A stretch of DNA of 64,000 bases from Fibrobacteria bacterium (GCA_020633825.1 JACKCV010000003.1:434001-498000); one strand, 5' to 3'; shown: positions 27,301 to 36,212, numbered from the stretch's first letter. Program-made: numbers and translations. The notes: generated from the sequence alone by a model not told the origin.

Positions 27301-30300
27301 CACCTGGAGTGCAACCTACAACGAGCGTGGGCTTCCTCTGACGGAAACGGACCCGCTGGGGCGTGTGGTGTCCCACGAGTGGAACCACCTGGGCAACGAG
27401 ACGCACCGCATCGGATGGCGTCAGGACACAACCCTGTGGATCTGGAAACACGACCGCCTGTTGAAGCACCGCACCCCGGAAGGACGCTGGACGGTCTTCG
27501 GGTACGACACGCTCTCGCGTTTGGTGCGGGCGGTCTCGAAGGTGGGCGATTCGGCGCTGGTTCCCGATGCAGACGATCTGGTGACCACCTGGACCTATGA
27601 CAAGGTGGGCAATCGCGTGACGGAAACCGTCGCAGGTCGCAAGACGCATGGGTGGAATGTCGATGGTTCTGGAAACGTGCTGGCCGACACCAACGCGCTG
27701 GGGCAGGTCACACGGTACGTCTACGACGACCTTGGGCAGGTAACCGCCGTGGTGGGACCCACGGTTGATACGCTGTCGGTGGCCTACGATGGACGTGGTG
27801 CCGTGAGCATGAGCCGCATCGGTCGCGACACCCTGATGCAGGCTCGTTCCAATAACCTTGGTCTTCCGAGTTGGATCCGCCGTCCAGGCGAAGGCGCGGT
27901 GAGTTCGCAGTTCGACGCCCAAGGCTACCTCGCGAGCGTTCAGGACTCGATGGAACGGAGCTTTGGGTTTAGAAAGGATGCCTTCGGGGTCGACAGCATC
28001 GTGTCGAGTGTCGCGGGTCCCCGAACGGCCACGCGCGATGTCTCCGGGCGGTTGGTCCGCCTGGAAGACGAGAATGGCAACGCCACCGTGTTCGCCTGGG
28101 ACAACGTCGATCGCCTCAAGAGCGTGACCAATCCCTCGGGGGGCACGACCACCTACCTCTACGCCGACTCGGCCAATGGGTGGCAGACACGCACGACCAC
28201 GCGCACAGGGGGCGGTGTGGAGAAGAGCGAGCGCCATGCGTGGGATCGGGACGGGCTGCTGCGCCTGTACACGGACGGTCGCGGAGTCACGGCGATCTAC
28301 AGCTACGACAGCCTCGCGCGCATGACGGGCATCGCCTTCACCAAGGCCGATGGAACCCCGGCAGGAGCTGCGAAGGCGTTCCGGTACACGCCGGAAGGCT
28401 TGACGCGAGCGATGGAGTACGGCGCGGTTCGAGACAGCTTCGCCTATGACGCCCTGGGCCGAGTCACCAAGTCGTGGCAGATCATCGGGTCGAAGACCTA
28501 CACGACCGAGCACCGGTACGGAGACGCGAGCCGTCTGGACAGCCTGATCCATCCCGACGGATCGATCGTGGTGCGCCGCCTGGATGCACGAGGCCGGTCG
28601 GTGTCGCTGTGGCGGAATGGCGTGCGCTTGGACACGCTGGTGTGGGAAGGGTCGCGCCGAGCTTCGCGGGTGCTGGGCAACGGCATCACGACGAGCTACG
28701 GTTACGATGCCAACGGTCGCCTTACTTCGCTGCAGCACACGAAGGGTGCGGATTTGGTCACGGGCTACGGCTTCGGGTATGCAGCCTCGGGCAAGCTCGC
28801 CTGGCAGGAAAGGCAACACGCCCCGGGCCAAAGCGAGGTGTACGACTGGACCACGGATGGGCAACTCTTGTCTGTGTCTCGCGGCACCATGAATGCCTCT
28901 CACACGATTGCCTCGCCGGTATGGTCGCAGAACTGGGGGACTGAGGCCAGTGGCAACTGGCCGACCGTAACGACCGCGGGAGTGCCCGATGCGCGGGCTT
29001 ACGATCCCCTTGGTGCCACGAACTTCGCCGGAGGCTGGACGGTCGAGCACGACGACGCGGGGAACATGATCTCAGACGGCGTGGACACCTACACCTGGAC
29101 GCCCGATGGTCGCCTGGAGGGAGCTGCCGGGAAGGTGCAGTTCGTTTACGACGCTCTGGGGCGACTGGTCCAGCGCATCTATCCCGATGGGAAAACGGTG
29201 GACGTGGTCTATGACGGCTGGCGAGAGGTGTACAGCGCCTCCAGCACCGGGGAGACGACCGCACGTGTGTGGGGCAACTACCTCGACGAAGAGGTGGCGG
29301 AAGTCCACAAGGCGGGGGCGTCGGAAACGGTCTTGTATCCTCTTGTGGGGAACAACTGGAATGTCGAGGCCCTGACGGATGGGACGGGCTCGTTGGTACG
29401 TGGCTATGTGGTGGATCCCTTCGGGACGTTCACGGTCACCACTGGCGCAGGAGTTGACGGGGTCTGGTTTACCGCCGATGATGTGGCGGGGAATGCCTCG
29501 GCACTCGAAGGCGAGCGGGTTCTGCAGGGGCTGCCGTGGTACGGAAGTGTGGGGTTCTACCAGCTTCGGAATCGCTGGTACTCTCCGAAGCTGGGGCAAT
29601 TTCTGTCGATTGATCCGCTGGGCTTCGAATCGGGAGATGCGAACCTATACCAGTTTGAGGGGAACGACCCGCTAGGGAATTTGGATCCGATGGGGACGCT
29701 GACCTGGAGTCAGGCGGCTTGGACGATCGGGATCAGCGCGGGCGTTGGTCTGGCTGCCGGAGCGCTGTTGCCGCTGGCTCCTGTGTGGGTCACGACTGCC
29801 GCTGCTCTGGGAGGCTCTGCCGGGCTCGGGTATGCGATTGGTGATGCGGCCAATACCATCCAGCAATTGGTCACTGGAAGGGAGATTGGCACTGGCCGTG
29901 AGCTTTGCCCGAGCGAAATCGGGGCATTGAAGGATCACCTTCTTTTAGGAGCCATCGGGTTCGCCGCGGGAGGTGCAGGAGCCGCGCTGGGGGCGAAGCT
30001 GAGTGGACCTCTGGGGAATGCGCTGGCGAGCCTGACAGGGCGAGCAGGTAGCGCGGGGGCCGAAGTGGCTGCGGGCGAGGCGGGGGCGGGGTTGACGCCA
30101 CGAGGAGGGCCGGCCCCGGATCCTACACCGGGGCCGGCACCAACGATGGCTAGTTCTGGTGCTGAAAGTGTGAACGCTCAAACAGCGTTAACCGCAAAGC
30201 TGTCGGCGCTCGAAGATGCGCAGTCAACGGCAGCAACAACCCGAAATCTTCCGGATGGGCGAATTCGCTACTATGACGCTGAAGCTCCGGCTCGCACCGT

Positions 30301-30481
30301 TGGGCCAACTCGCGGAGCATCATATGTCACGGAGTACAATCCCAATAACGGGAATGTTCGTTCCTGGATGGAATCGTATGACCAAACAGGAAATATCAAT
30401 CGAGTTCATCCAAAAATGCTGAACGGGCAAACCCTAAATTCTTGGCATTTCCCTCCCACAGCAAAGGAACTTGGCTTATGA
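24377..30481 (+). CDS. RHS/YD-repeat polymorphic toxin with variable C-terminal tip
   Basis: A 2034-residue exported toxin (a GTG at 24374 is an alternative start). Signal-like hydrophobic N-terminus; a MopE-like cysteine/acidic motif 'DGVDDDNDGFSDCEDIEC' near 155; the entry region 'GEPVGANSGNLTDYRIDLTI'; then dozens of YD repeats (GYDANGRLTSLQHT, YDALGRVTKSW); and the RHS core end 'YSPKLGQFLSIDPLGF' to 'NDPLGNLDPMG' near residue 1773. Behind it are a Gly/Ala-rich hydrophobic stretch, a Pro-rich linker and a tip of about 100 residues with 'YVTEYNPNNGNVRSWMESYD' and 'RVHPKMLNGQ'. Base composition falls in the first 450 bp and again from about 30145, as in swapped RHS tips. The tip activity cannot be named with confidence. 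Confidence 0.9.
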   Translation: MKNGFALNNSQYLSKSQRSKIIIPNLFVLISMFTMMNAQFADAEAASCEQPILAKRICSGYEASWSSIDTVNPVFACMYGPYPDYWAIRKVGVVGIKQVNGSVPGSWDSRTDSVCKCLAGTKARASLQLIPEEGSRRVFNGKLTCAVPNIFGEICTDGVDDDNDGFSDCEDIECSNTPECMAWNNKCVGCCGGPDASDKAGPARMTELAKSLVFQDLGPQCCKDASNKSVDPSGEDGPPPPTPCDLQDGEPVGANSGNLTDYRIDLTIPAKLPFGITPYYNSDNPYFGHLGYGWSSILSVRLFHWPDSTWSLRDPWGRRENFNVSGNHDSTGGRFYGDTLRIAGDSVVLRVDEKTTWVFDRADGTLREVHNDAGHGYRLTYDASADPRSQAVAGTSRRKYPIKGISKYAIPRGLRSTIAMDFRVVALEDKANPAHRIQISYDTSGMVSTATDHVGRSVGYSYDQAGNLSQVRHVDSTVQRWRFEDSTDTHRISAFDPLPLGAEDTLDPARMLKNKWDRLGRVVYQGMSRGDTKQEHSFERNPYSTSCTENSGATGSWTKRCTHVRVTTVNRTDADGLGGSRQSSRSYLDSVVNDIPMSQQNQAGPAKFVERHITLTESVNGDAIRLKLIFDDKNNVKKVLRPDGTEMFLYGPSGEGGIIGPLVTAVSQQPPTGRGPKRTDGNAFSFSYSGSITNGLTEADSWSFQNGSPFTYRTEKLRSFKGEVNGTTYQYGFDTATTRKSFDAKGRLDSLYGFHGFEAKAWYVADTSALPDSFTYADGTGLRIWRDGLGQITATRDALGRTSHFRYTAKGDVKMACGPDSLCVWNTWKNRAIVGTLVGMRLRPDGSMTPPLESYAYRVNDQKRRTHTFRLVGSDSILIEKRLLDVWGNLAVRWVNPDTANTDSSAWQEVERNTYDARNRRTQHASKVNGQWQTVAYQYDVLGNLTKLTDARGVWTHVKMDAYGNVMSRRDTLGRTWSATYNERGLPLTETDPLGRVVSHEWNHLGNETHRIGWRQDTTLWIWKHDRLLKHRTPEGRWTVFGYDTLSRLVRAVSKVGDSALVPDADDLVTTWTYDKVGNRVTETVAGRKTHGWNVDGSGNVLADTNALGQVTRYVYDDLGQVTAVVGPTVDTLSVAYDGRGAVSMSRIGRDTLMQARSNNLGLPSWIRRPGEGAVSSQFDAQGYLASVQDSMERSFGFRKDAFGVDSIVSSVAGPRTATRDVSGRLVRLEDENGNATVFAWDNVDRLKSVTNPSGGTTTYLYADSANGWQTRTTTRTGGGVEKSERHAWDRDGLLRLYTDGRGVTAIYSYDSLARMTGIAFTKADGTPAGAAKAFRYTPEGLTRAMEYGAVRDSFAYDALGRVTKSWQIIGSKTYTTEHRYGDASRLDSLIHPDGSIVVRRLDARGRSVSLWRNGVRLDTLVWEGSRRASRVLGNGITTSYGYDANGRLTSLQHTKGADLVTGYGFGYAASGKLAWQERQHAPGQSEVYDWTTDGQLLSVSRGTMNASHTIASPVWSQNWGTEASGNWPTVTTAGVPDARAYDPLGATNFAGGWTVEHDDAGNMISDGVDTYTWTPDGRLEGAAGKVQFVYDALGRLVQRIYPDGKTVDVVYDGWREVYSASSTGETTARVWGNYLDEEVAEVHKAGASETVLYPLVGNNWNVEALTDGTGSLVRGYVVDPFGTFTVTTGAGVDGVWFTADDVAGNASALEGERVLQGLPWYGSVGFYQLRNRWYSPKLGQFLSIDPLGFESGDANLYQFEGNDPLGNLDPMGTLTWSQAAWTIGISAGVGLAAGALLPLAPVWVTTAAALGGSAGLGYAIGDAANTIQQLVTGREIGTGRELCPSEIGALKDHLLLGAIGFAAGGAGAALGAKLSGPLGNALASLTGRAGSAGAEVAAGEAGAGLTPRGGPAPDPTPGPAPTMASSGAESVNAQTALTAKLSALEDAQSTAATTRNLPDGRIRYYDAEAPARTVGPTRGASYVTEYNPNNGNVRSWMESYDQTGNINRVHPKMLNGQTLNSWHFPPTAKELGL

Positions 30482-30720
30482 ACTACGGAAATAGCCAATT
30501 TGGCCTTGATCTACTTAGTGAGACAGAGAAGGGGTTTGATGTCGTCAGGATAAGCCGATGGGCCTACGAGAGGTACATATCTTGTTCGCGTGAGGTCAGC
30601 CTTGAAACCAAAGCAAACATAATGAAAATTGTTGCAATGGAAGAAGGACCAGAGTTCGAGATGGATGAAGCCGAAGTGAGACAGTTCGCACGAAGCCTGA
30701 TTGAACAGAAAATCGCTTGA
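30478..30720 (+). CDS. Candidate immunity protein for the RHS toxin
   Basis: An 80-residue acidic protein whose ATG overlaps the RHS stop (ATGA), the standard position of the cognate immunity gene. It shares the lower GC of the toxin tip. No family recognised; mostly helical with 'WAYERYISCSREVSLETKAN' and an acidic 'MEEGPEFEMDEAEV'. No signal peptide, so it would act in the cytoplasm. Confidence 0.7.
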   Translation: MNYGNSQFGLDLLSETEKGFDVVRISRWAYERYISCSREVSLETKANIMKIVAMEEGPEFEMDEAEVRQFARSLIEQKIA

Positions 30721-30785
30721 AGAAAATTGCCATGCAATTTGATATCGGCTCACCCACAATCAACGAGAAATGGTATCATCAGAAG

Positions 30786-31454
30786 ATGGAGTCACGAATG
30801 AATCTTCGGATCTTGGTTCTTCTCATTACAGTCTTGTATAGCGGTTCACTCAGTGCAAATTTCCCAGCTTTCGACACCACAGTAACCGTAAAAACCTATA
30901 CTCAGAAGAAGACTGATACAACGTTTATCAAGTTACGCAATACAGGACTCAACCTTGCTTACGTGCTCAAATCAACGGAATATTGCCCTCAAGTCACTGT
31001 CGTCGGTGACTTCGAACTAAAAGCCGATCCTAAATGGCTTTTCAGTTTCTACAACAATTATGGAGATTCAGGCAACTGGCCGCAGACATCAGTCACGTAC
31101 TACTGCGACTACAAAGCATTTTTTCCCTTCGCTCTACCGGCAAAAAGCAAGTATCAGATTCACTTTTGGGTTGATAGCACAAAAGCGTTGGATTCGATCT
31201 TTACACAAGTCAGAGAAGTTGTGAATGACTCAACATTCATCCTCTCGATTTCGGCAGCCCCATTTGCCGTCCCAACTGGAGCTGCCAGATTTGGGACAAA
31301 CAAAAGACTACGCTCTCTTGCTGAGATGTTCACGATTGATGGCCGTAGAATAAATAGAAACAAAATCGATGATCTCCCGGCGATGAATATTGCGCCAAAA
31401 TACCGCACCCAAGAAGATGGAAGCAGCAAGAAAATCGAGCAAAAAAGCCGCTGA
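30786..31454 (+). CDS. Secreted protein of unknown function
   Basis: A 222-residue protein from the ATG at 30786 (30798 is an alternative); a TTG at 30717 overlapping the previous stop is less likely because the signal peptide (NLRILVLLITVLYSGSLSAN) starts here. The mature part is beta-rich with two Cys. The C-terminus 'MFTIDGRRINRNKIDDLPAMN' resembles the shortened C-terminal tails ('DLxGRxV...lpxGxY') of secreted proteins in Fibrobacter-like bacteria. It follows the immunity gene within the same cassette block. Confidence 0.6.
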   Translation: MESRMNLRILVLLITVLYSGSLSANFPAFDTTVTVKTYTQKKTDTTFIKLRNTGLNLAYVLKSTEYCPQVTVVGDFELKADPKWLFSFYNNYGDSGNWPQTSVTYYCDYKAFFPFALPAKSKYQIHFWVDSTKALDSIFTQVREVVNDSTFILSISAAPFAVPTGAARFGTNKRLRSLAEMFTIDGRRINRNKIDDLPAMNIAPKYRTQEDGSSKKIEQKSR

Positions 31455-31602
31455 CATCCGAATCGGAAATTTCAAAATCCGAATTTGAAACAGCAGGCCG
31501 AAAGCCCCCCAAAAAATAGCAGCATCTATTCAAGAATGCGCTTGAAGCAAATGCAAAGCAAACACAAGATCAACAGGATTTTCCACTCGCTGATCGCTCG
31601 GG

Positions 31603-31666
31603 ACCTAACAAAGGTTATTCAATGTTGACCGCGCTTCGCGCGGCAACATTAATAAACTCGTTAGCA
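31603..31666 (+). other. attC site 4 (short form)
   Basis: From ACCTAAC (31603-31609) to GTTAGCA (31660-31666). Arms AATGTTGACCGCGC and GCGCGGCAACATT enclose a tiny ttc loop. Same family as attC 8 but with a much shorter terminal loop. It closes the block that contains the RHS operon; the rest of 31455-31772 carries no gene. Confidence 0.8.
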
Positions 31667-32343
31667 GAGGAACAACAATGAACGGCAAGAGCAGTAAAAA
31701 CCCCAAAGTGGCTACCTGCTGGTAATGAAAGAGCAAAACGATGGCACGACCCAGCCCACGGGGCTACAAATAATGAATGTGATTTCCGAAATCTCTTTGC
31801 GGGCCACGAAAGCCACATTAATATTGCTTGCAGTGATTGCTTGCAGAACTGTGCATGCCAAAAACTTTAAAAAAGTAGAAAATGCTGTCCGATTATATGG
31901 GCATTGCTCGTTCATGAAAGGCGTCGGACTGAAAGGCTCATGCTCCGACTCATTCGATATTGAAATACACGAAACTCCTCAATCCGAGTATGTGAGAATA
32001 GTGAAAGGCAATCCGTCAACATTAATGATTTGTGATAGCTGTCCAGTGGAAAGCATCGAATGGGCTGCTGCTGATGAATATTGCCGGTCACAAGGAAAAC
32101 TACTACCAACATATGCTCAATGGGCGTTCGCAGTATCGACTTGTAATCCAGAAGTCACGAGTGATTCCGTCATGTTTTTGGATTATGTAAGGAGGATTGC
32201 GTGGGGGGCAAGGAATAGCGGAGGCCGGCCCCATCCAGTTGGATCTCTGCCGCCCAATGGTTGCGGCATACATGATTTATTTGGTAATGTATGGGAAATG
32301 CTTCGAGATGTAGTCCCAGCTGAAAGTCTTTCTGTAGAATTCC

Positions 32344-33712
32344 GGGTCTACCGGCTTTCTAATGGCTGAGGCACCTTTGAGGCTTCCCCCTTCGGAGGAG
32401 AGTTTCCCTTGGACAGCACATCGTTCTACGCCCACATCCTTGGCCTGACGCCTCCCTGGTGCGTCTCGAACGTAGATCTGGACACGTCTCTCGGCGAGGT
32501 GCGCATCCAGGTGATCCATGGCTCCGAGACGTCCCTGCCCTGCCCGAACTGCGGCTCGGCGTGCAGCATCCACGACCACGCGCCGACGCGCACCTGGCGC
32601 CACTTGGACACCTGCCAGCTCAAGACCATGCTGGTGTGCTCCATTCCTCGCGTCTCGTGCCCGGAGCACGGAGTTCAGCAGGTGTCCGTGCCTTGGGCGG
32701 AGGCGAAATCGCGCTTCACTCTTCTCTTTGAAGCCTTCGCGATTGACCTGATGCTCTGTTGCGCGCGCCGCCGTGCTGCGGAGATCCTGGGAACCAGCGA
32801 GGACTGCCTTGCGGGCATCGCTCGCCGAGCTGTTCAGAGAGGCCTGGAGCGCAAGGCGCTGTCGAGGCAGGAGGACGCGACGCCCACCATGCCGCACCTC
32901 TCGATCGACGAGAAGTACTGGCACCGCCGCCAGTGTGCCACGGTGGTGGGCGACGCCAAGCGTGGAGTCGTCGAGGAGATGGTCGAGGGCAACACCACCG
33001 CCAGCGCCAAAGCCGCATTGGAAGGGCTTGGCGAGGAGATCCTGGCTCGTGTGGTTTCCGTGTCGATGGATCTGCACGGACCCTTCGAGAAGGCGGCCAA
33101 GGACGTCCTCGACGAGACACGAATTGTCTTCGATCCGTTCCACGTCGTGAAGCTGGCCAACGAGGCGATGGAGCAGGTCCGTCGTGAGGAGGTTGCCATC
33201 CATCAGCGGCTGGACGACCCCAAGGGCGCGACCTTCCTCAAGAAGGCTCGCTACAGTCTGCTGACGGCCGCTTCCCGCCAGAAGGAGTGGGCGCAGCAGA
33301 AGGTCGCCTTCATCAGCGAGTGGTTCGCCAACACCGCCGAGGCGTACCGACTGAAAGAGACGCTTCGCCTGTATCGCCAGTGCACGAACGAGCGGGAAGC
33401 ACGAGACCATCTCCAACACTGGATCGCGATGGCGAAGACCTCCAAGCTTGCCCCCATGAGGACGTTGGCGAAGACCGTCGAAGGCCACCTGGAAGGTATC
33501 GTGCGCGTGTTCAGCCTGGGGGTCACGAACGCCGCCGCCGAAAGCCTCAACGCCCGCATCCAAGCGGTGAGGGTCAAGTGCCGGGGCCATCGTCACTTCC
33601 AAGCCTTCCGCGACAGCGTGCTGTTCCATCTGGGCGGCCTCGACCTCTATCCCAGGAACCCTCACTCAACTGTGCCGGTTTCCTGGTGACCCATGAGAAT
33701 CACGGTAGACCC
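32344..33712 (+). mobile_element. ISL3-family insertion sequence with intact ends and 8-bp target duplication
   Basis: A 1369-bp element. Terminal inverted repeats GGGTCTACCGnnnTTCTnATGG match at both ends. It is flanked by the direct repeat AGAATTCC at 32336-32343 and 33713-33720. It carries one transposase gene on the plus strand. The GC-rich element sits inside an AT-rich cassette. Confidence 0.96.
32409..33689 (+). CDS. ISL3-family transposase
   Basis: A 426-residue DDE transposase with a TTG start behind GGAGGAGAG. The N-terminal zinc ribbon reads 'LPCPNCGSACSIHDHAPTRT' with later 'VSCPEHG'; catalytic-type motifs are 'LSIDEKYWHRR', 'VSMDLHGPFEKA' with 'FDPFHVVKLAN', and 'NAAAESLNARIQ'. 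Full length for the family with no disruption, so it may be active. Confidence 0.95.
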   Translation: MDSTSFYAHILGLTPPWCVSNVDLDTSLGEVRIQVIHGSETSLPCPNCGSACSIHDHAPTRTWRHLDTCQLKTMLVCSIPRVSCPEHGVQQVSVPWAEAKSRFTLLFEAFAIDLMLCCARRRAAEILGTSEDCLAGIARRAVQRGLERKALSRQEDATPTMPHLSIDEKYWHRRQCATVVGDAKRGVVEEMVEGNTTASAKAALEGLGEEILARVVSVSMDLHGPFEKAAKDVLDETRIVFDPFHVVKLANEAMEQVRREEVAIHQRLDDPKGATFLKKARYSLLTAASRQKEWAQQKVAFISEWFANTAEAYRLKETLRLYRQCTNEREARDHLQHWIAMAKTSKLAPMRTLAKTVEGHLEGIVRVFSLGVTNAAAESLNARIQAVRVKCRGHRHFQAFRDSVLFHLGGLDLYPRNPHSTVPVSW

Positions 33713-33989
33713 AGAATTCCGGGGCAGTCCATTCAATCGGAACTCAATCAGCTATAGAAGCATTGCTGGTGGTGCATGGGAGACTTTTACCATGAAATTT
33801 TCCTTGTATAAAACTGATGTAATATCAACAACCAGTAGAAGTCCGACAGCAGGATTTAGGTGTGTCAAAGAGTATTAATCAATGCGTTCTAAATGGAAGT
33901 CTACGGCGACCTGTATGAAAAGCAACGAGAAAGATGCCTGCGGCGCAAGCAACAGAACACAAATTTCACACTCGCCGAAACGGCTCGGT

Positions 33990-34071
33990 GGCTAACATCC
34001 TGTTCCACCATTATCGCGCCCGTGTTGCTAATGCCGGATTTGGCGCGAAACGGTGAACAAGGGCGTTAGGA
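33990..34071 (+). other. attC site 5
   Basis: From GGCTAAC (33990-33996) to GTTAGGA (34065-34071), 82 bp. Arms tgttccaccattatcgcgcc and ggcgcgaaacggtgaaca pair with bulges. Nearly identical to attC 6. A copy of the gcctgcggcgc tail motif lies 44 bp upstream at 33936. The remainder of 33879-34196 is cassette leader. Confidence 0.9.
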
Positions 34072-34196
34072 AAATGCTTCAAATTCAATCAGCAAATACA
34101 GCAAAAACGTTCGCATAAAATAAGGAGCAATCTGAGCGAAGAAAACATCAGACATCACTCTTAAACACCTCAACACAACAAAAAGGATAATATCAA

Positions 34197-35300
34197 ATGA
34201 AGAGCTTTTTTGGATCCGCGCTAATTTTGGCAGCAATGATGTCGATTTCGGGGTGCGATGGTACCGATTCGAGCGAATCTCCCAGTAATACTGAACAGCC
34301 TAGCCAACCCAAACCGTGGACTCCGCTTCCATTTGATGAAACAATCAATGCCAAATTCACCACTTCAGACTATATATGCAAATACCACTTCTTTATGGAT
34401 TCGTCGGGATTATTTTCGTACGACTACTCAACAAGTATTCCGAATTCTGGCGTTTTAAAAGACTCTAATGGCGTCGAAATCCTATCATTCACTTCAGCTT
34501 TCAAGTGTCCCCTTCGCCCAGGGGAGTATTTTATCGATTGGAAAATACCGTATGGGAATGTCCCAAATGGATCTGCGACAATCCCGTTCATGATTTCGAT
34601 TGATGATGTGGATACTTCTGAATACAATGACAAGGCGCCATTTGCTTCAAAAATCGAAATGGGGTCGACGGTCGTGACAAAATTGATTCCCAAGTTCGAT
34701 GTAGATTACTTCCAGTTTGAGTTAAATAAGCCCACAATAACAAAGATCCAAATTTCGAACATCCCATCAAGCCTGCCAATTGTTGCCACCTTATATGATG
34801 CAGAACTTGTCGAAATATATAGCGCAGCATATCCAGTGAATCAAGACTCCATCATAATCGGAAAAGCGCTGAATGCCGGAACTTACTACATTAAGTTGCG
34901 AACGCAATACAGCGAATACTCGTCAGACAACCAATTCTATCTAAAAGTTAGCCAGTATCATGTGGATACAACGGAGTATAACAATACAATTTCCACTGCA
35001 CCGATTGTTGAGTTTGGTGCACCGTTCAAGGCAAACATTTGGCCTATTGGAGATGTCGATTATTATGAAATTTTGGCAACCGATACCGCAACAATGAAAG
35101 TGGCACTTGATTCCGTCTCTTCAAAAATCGAACTGAATTGCCAGGTTTTTGATGCGGAGGGCACATCTCTTACATCTGCGCAATCCGCCAGTAGTTGCAA
35201 ATTCAAGCCAGCTTCAGCTGGGGCGTATTATTTCAAGTTTTGGGACAATTACAATGATGCATCAAGCGAAAAGCAGCATATCATCACCATAACAAAATAG
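34197..35300 (+). CDS. Cassette lipoprotein with pre-peptidase (PPC)-like beta-sandwich modules
   Basis: A 367-residue protein with AAGGA upstream. The signal peptide ends in a clear lipobox (SISGC, Cys near 20), then a Ser/Pro/Gln linker. Two similar modules carry 'DTSEYNDKAPFASKIEMGST' with 'KFDVDYFQFEL' and 'DTTEYNNTISTAPIVEFGAP' with 'IGDVDYYEIL', plus 'AGTYYIKLRTQYSE' and 'AGAYYFKFWDNYND', the signature layout of PPC-type domains. It is outer-membrane or periplasm anchored; ligand unknown. A strong terminator follows 49 bp downstream. Confidence 0.75.
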   Translation: MKSFFGSALILAAMMSISGCDGTDSSESPSNTEQPSQPKPWTPLPFDETINAKFTTSDYICKYHFFMDSSGLFSYDYSTSIPNSGVLKDSNGVEILSFTSAFKCPLRPGEYFIDWKIPYGNVPNGSATIPFMISIDDVDTSEYNDKAPFASKIEMGSTVVTKLIPKFDVDYFQFELNKPTITKIQISNIPSSLPIVATLYDAELVEIYSAAYPVNQDSIIIGKALNAGTYYIKLRTQYSEYSSDNQFYLKVSQYHVDTTEYNNTISTAPIVEFGAPFKANIWPIGDVDYYEILATDTATMKVALDSVSSKIELNCQVFDAEGTSLTSAQSASSCKFKPASAGAYYFKFWDNYNDASSEKQHIITITK

Positions 35301-35348
35301 GCATTGGCTCAGGCAGATTGTTCGCGCTAGCGATATGCCAAAAATCAG

Positions 35349-35390
35349 ATTGCAGCCGAAGTGAATTTGGCTGCAATCGTCATTTTTTTT
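35349..35390 (+). terminator. Rho-independent terminator after the PPC-like lipoprotein
   Basis: Perfect 9-bp stem ATTGCAGCC / GGCTGCAAT with an 11-nt loop, followed within 4 nt by eight T residues. It ends the lipoprotein cassette transcript before attC 6. Confidence 0.9.
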
Positions 35391-35565
35391 GGCTGCACAA
35401 TCATGCCTCTTGTGAAATTGGAAGGTATATGGATGTCAATAATTTGACCAATTAGTCGAAAATAATGCGGCAAAATACCACTTCATGCGCAATAATAAAT
35501 AACAAAAACATTAGCCTGCGGCGCCATGAAAACGAACAACAAAGTCCTCACTCGCTTCGCTCGGA

Positions 35566-35647
35566 GCCTAACATCCTGTTCCACCATTATCGCGCCCGTG
35601 TTGCTAATGCCGGATTGGGCGCGAAACGGTGAACAAGGGCGTTAGGG
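35566..35647 (+). other. attC site 6
   Basis: From GCCTAAC (35566-35572) to GTTAGGG (35641-35647), 82 bp, differing from attC 5 by only a few bases although the cassettes carry unrelated genes. Preceded by gcctgcggcgc at 35514 and ctcgcttcgctcggag just upstream. Confidence 0.9.
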
Positions 35648-35699
35648 CGTCGAACAATAAATATGCATATGACTGATTTTGGATCTGGTGAAGGGTGAA

Positions 35700-36212
35700 A
35701 TGAATAATCAAATAGCACCGCAACTTGTTCAAATTTCTTTTCTAGGACTCTTTATAGCCATAGTTTTGTCGGCCATAGGATCTATTCCAATGATTCTTGG
35801 TCATGTGGTAGAGAGAACGACAACAAACAGCAGGCACAAACCAACAACTTCATTTGCAATGATTGCGTTAAATGATATTGGGATTAGGCTTTTGACGATT
35901 TTCGTGGCTTTCTCATGCATAAAAGCGCTAAGCGTTGTTTTCGAATTAGATCTTGACGAACTGATTGCATTCAGTCGCTTTGCCCCAATACTCAGGGATC
36001 CACAAATGCCAATTCCTGATATTCTGCGCGAGCCAGTATTGCCACTATTGAAATTCTCATCATTCGCTTTGTGCATTATTGATTTTGTGAACGGGTTTCC
36101 GATTTGCAAAACGACTAAAAATTGGACACGTTTCAACCCAATTATATATGGAATTCTGGTCGGAACGATTATGGCGTTCAGCATCATCCTTGTGCCATTA
36201 AGAATAGAGTAA
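35700..36212 (+). CDS. Small integral membrane protein of unknown function
   Basis: A 170-residue protein with a GAAGGG Shine-Dalgarno upstream of the ATG at 35700. Hydrophobic segments near residues 10-35 (ISFLGLFIAIVLSAIGSIPM), 55-80, 115-130 and 145-165 suggest three or four membrane spans. No recognised motif. It is the sole gene of its cassette; possible phage-defence effector or stress protein, with no direct evidence. Confidence 0.6.
   Translation: MNNQIAPQLVQISFLGLFIAIVLSAIGSIPMILGHVVERTTTNSRHKPTTSFAMIALNDIGIRLLTIFVAFSCIKALSVVFELDLDELIAFSRFAPILRDPQMPIPDILREPVLPLLKFSSFALCIIDFVNGFPICKTTKNWTRFNPIIYGILVGTIMAFSIILVPLRIE

Larger units (their letters stand above)
31773..33878 (+). pseudogene. 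Formylglycine-generating-enzyme-like (SUMF1) lipoprotein, split by an ISL3 element
   Basis: The 5' part (31773-32343) encodes a signal peptide with lipobox-like VIAC and then 'NPSTLMICDSCPVESIEW', 'AAADEYCRSQGKLLPTYAQW', 'HPVGSLPPNGCGIHDLFGNV', all typical of the FGE-sulfatase/SUMF1 fold. The 3' part (33721-33878) encodes 'FRGSPFNRNSISYRSIAGGA', then 'GFRCVKEY' and a stop. Removing the IS and one copy of the 8-bp duplication restores a single frame exactly ('SLSVEFRGSPF'), so the insertion is recent. The domain is probably a non-enzymatic or carbohydrate-related variant rather than a true sulfatase activator, as no sulfatase is nearby. Confidence 0.88.
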
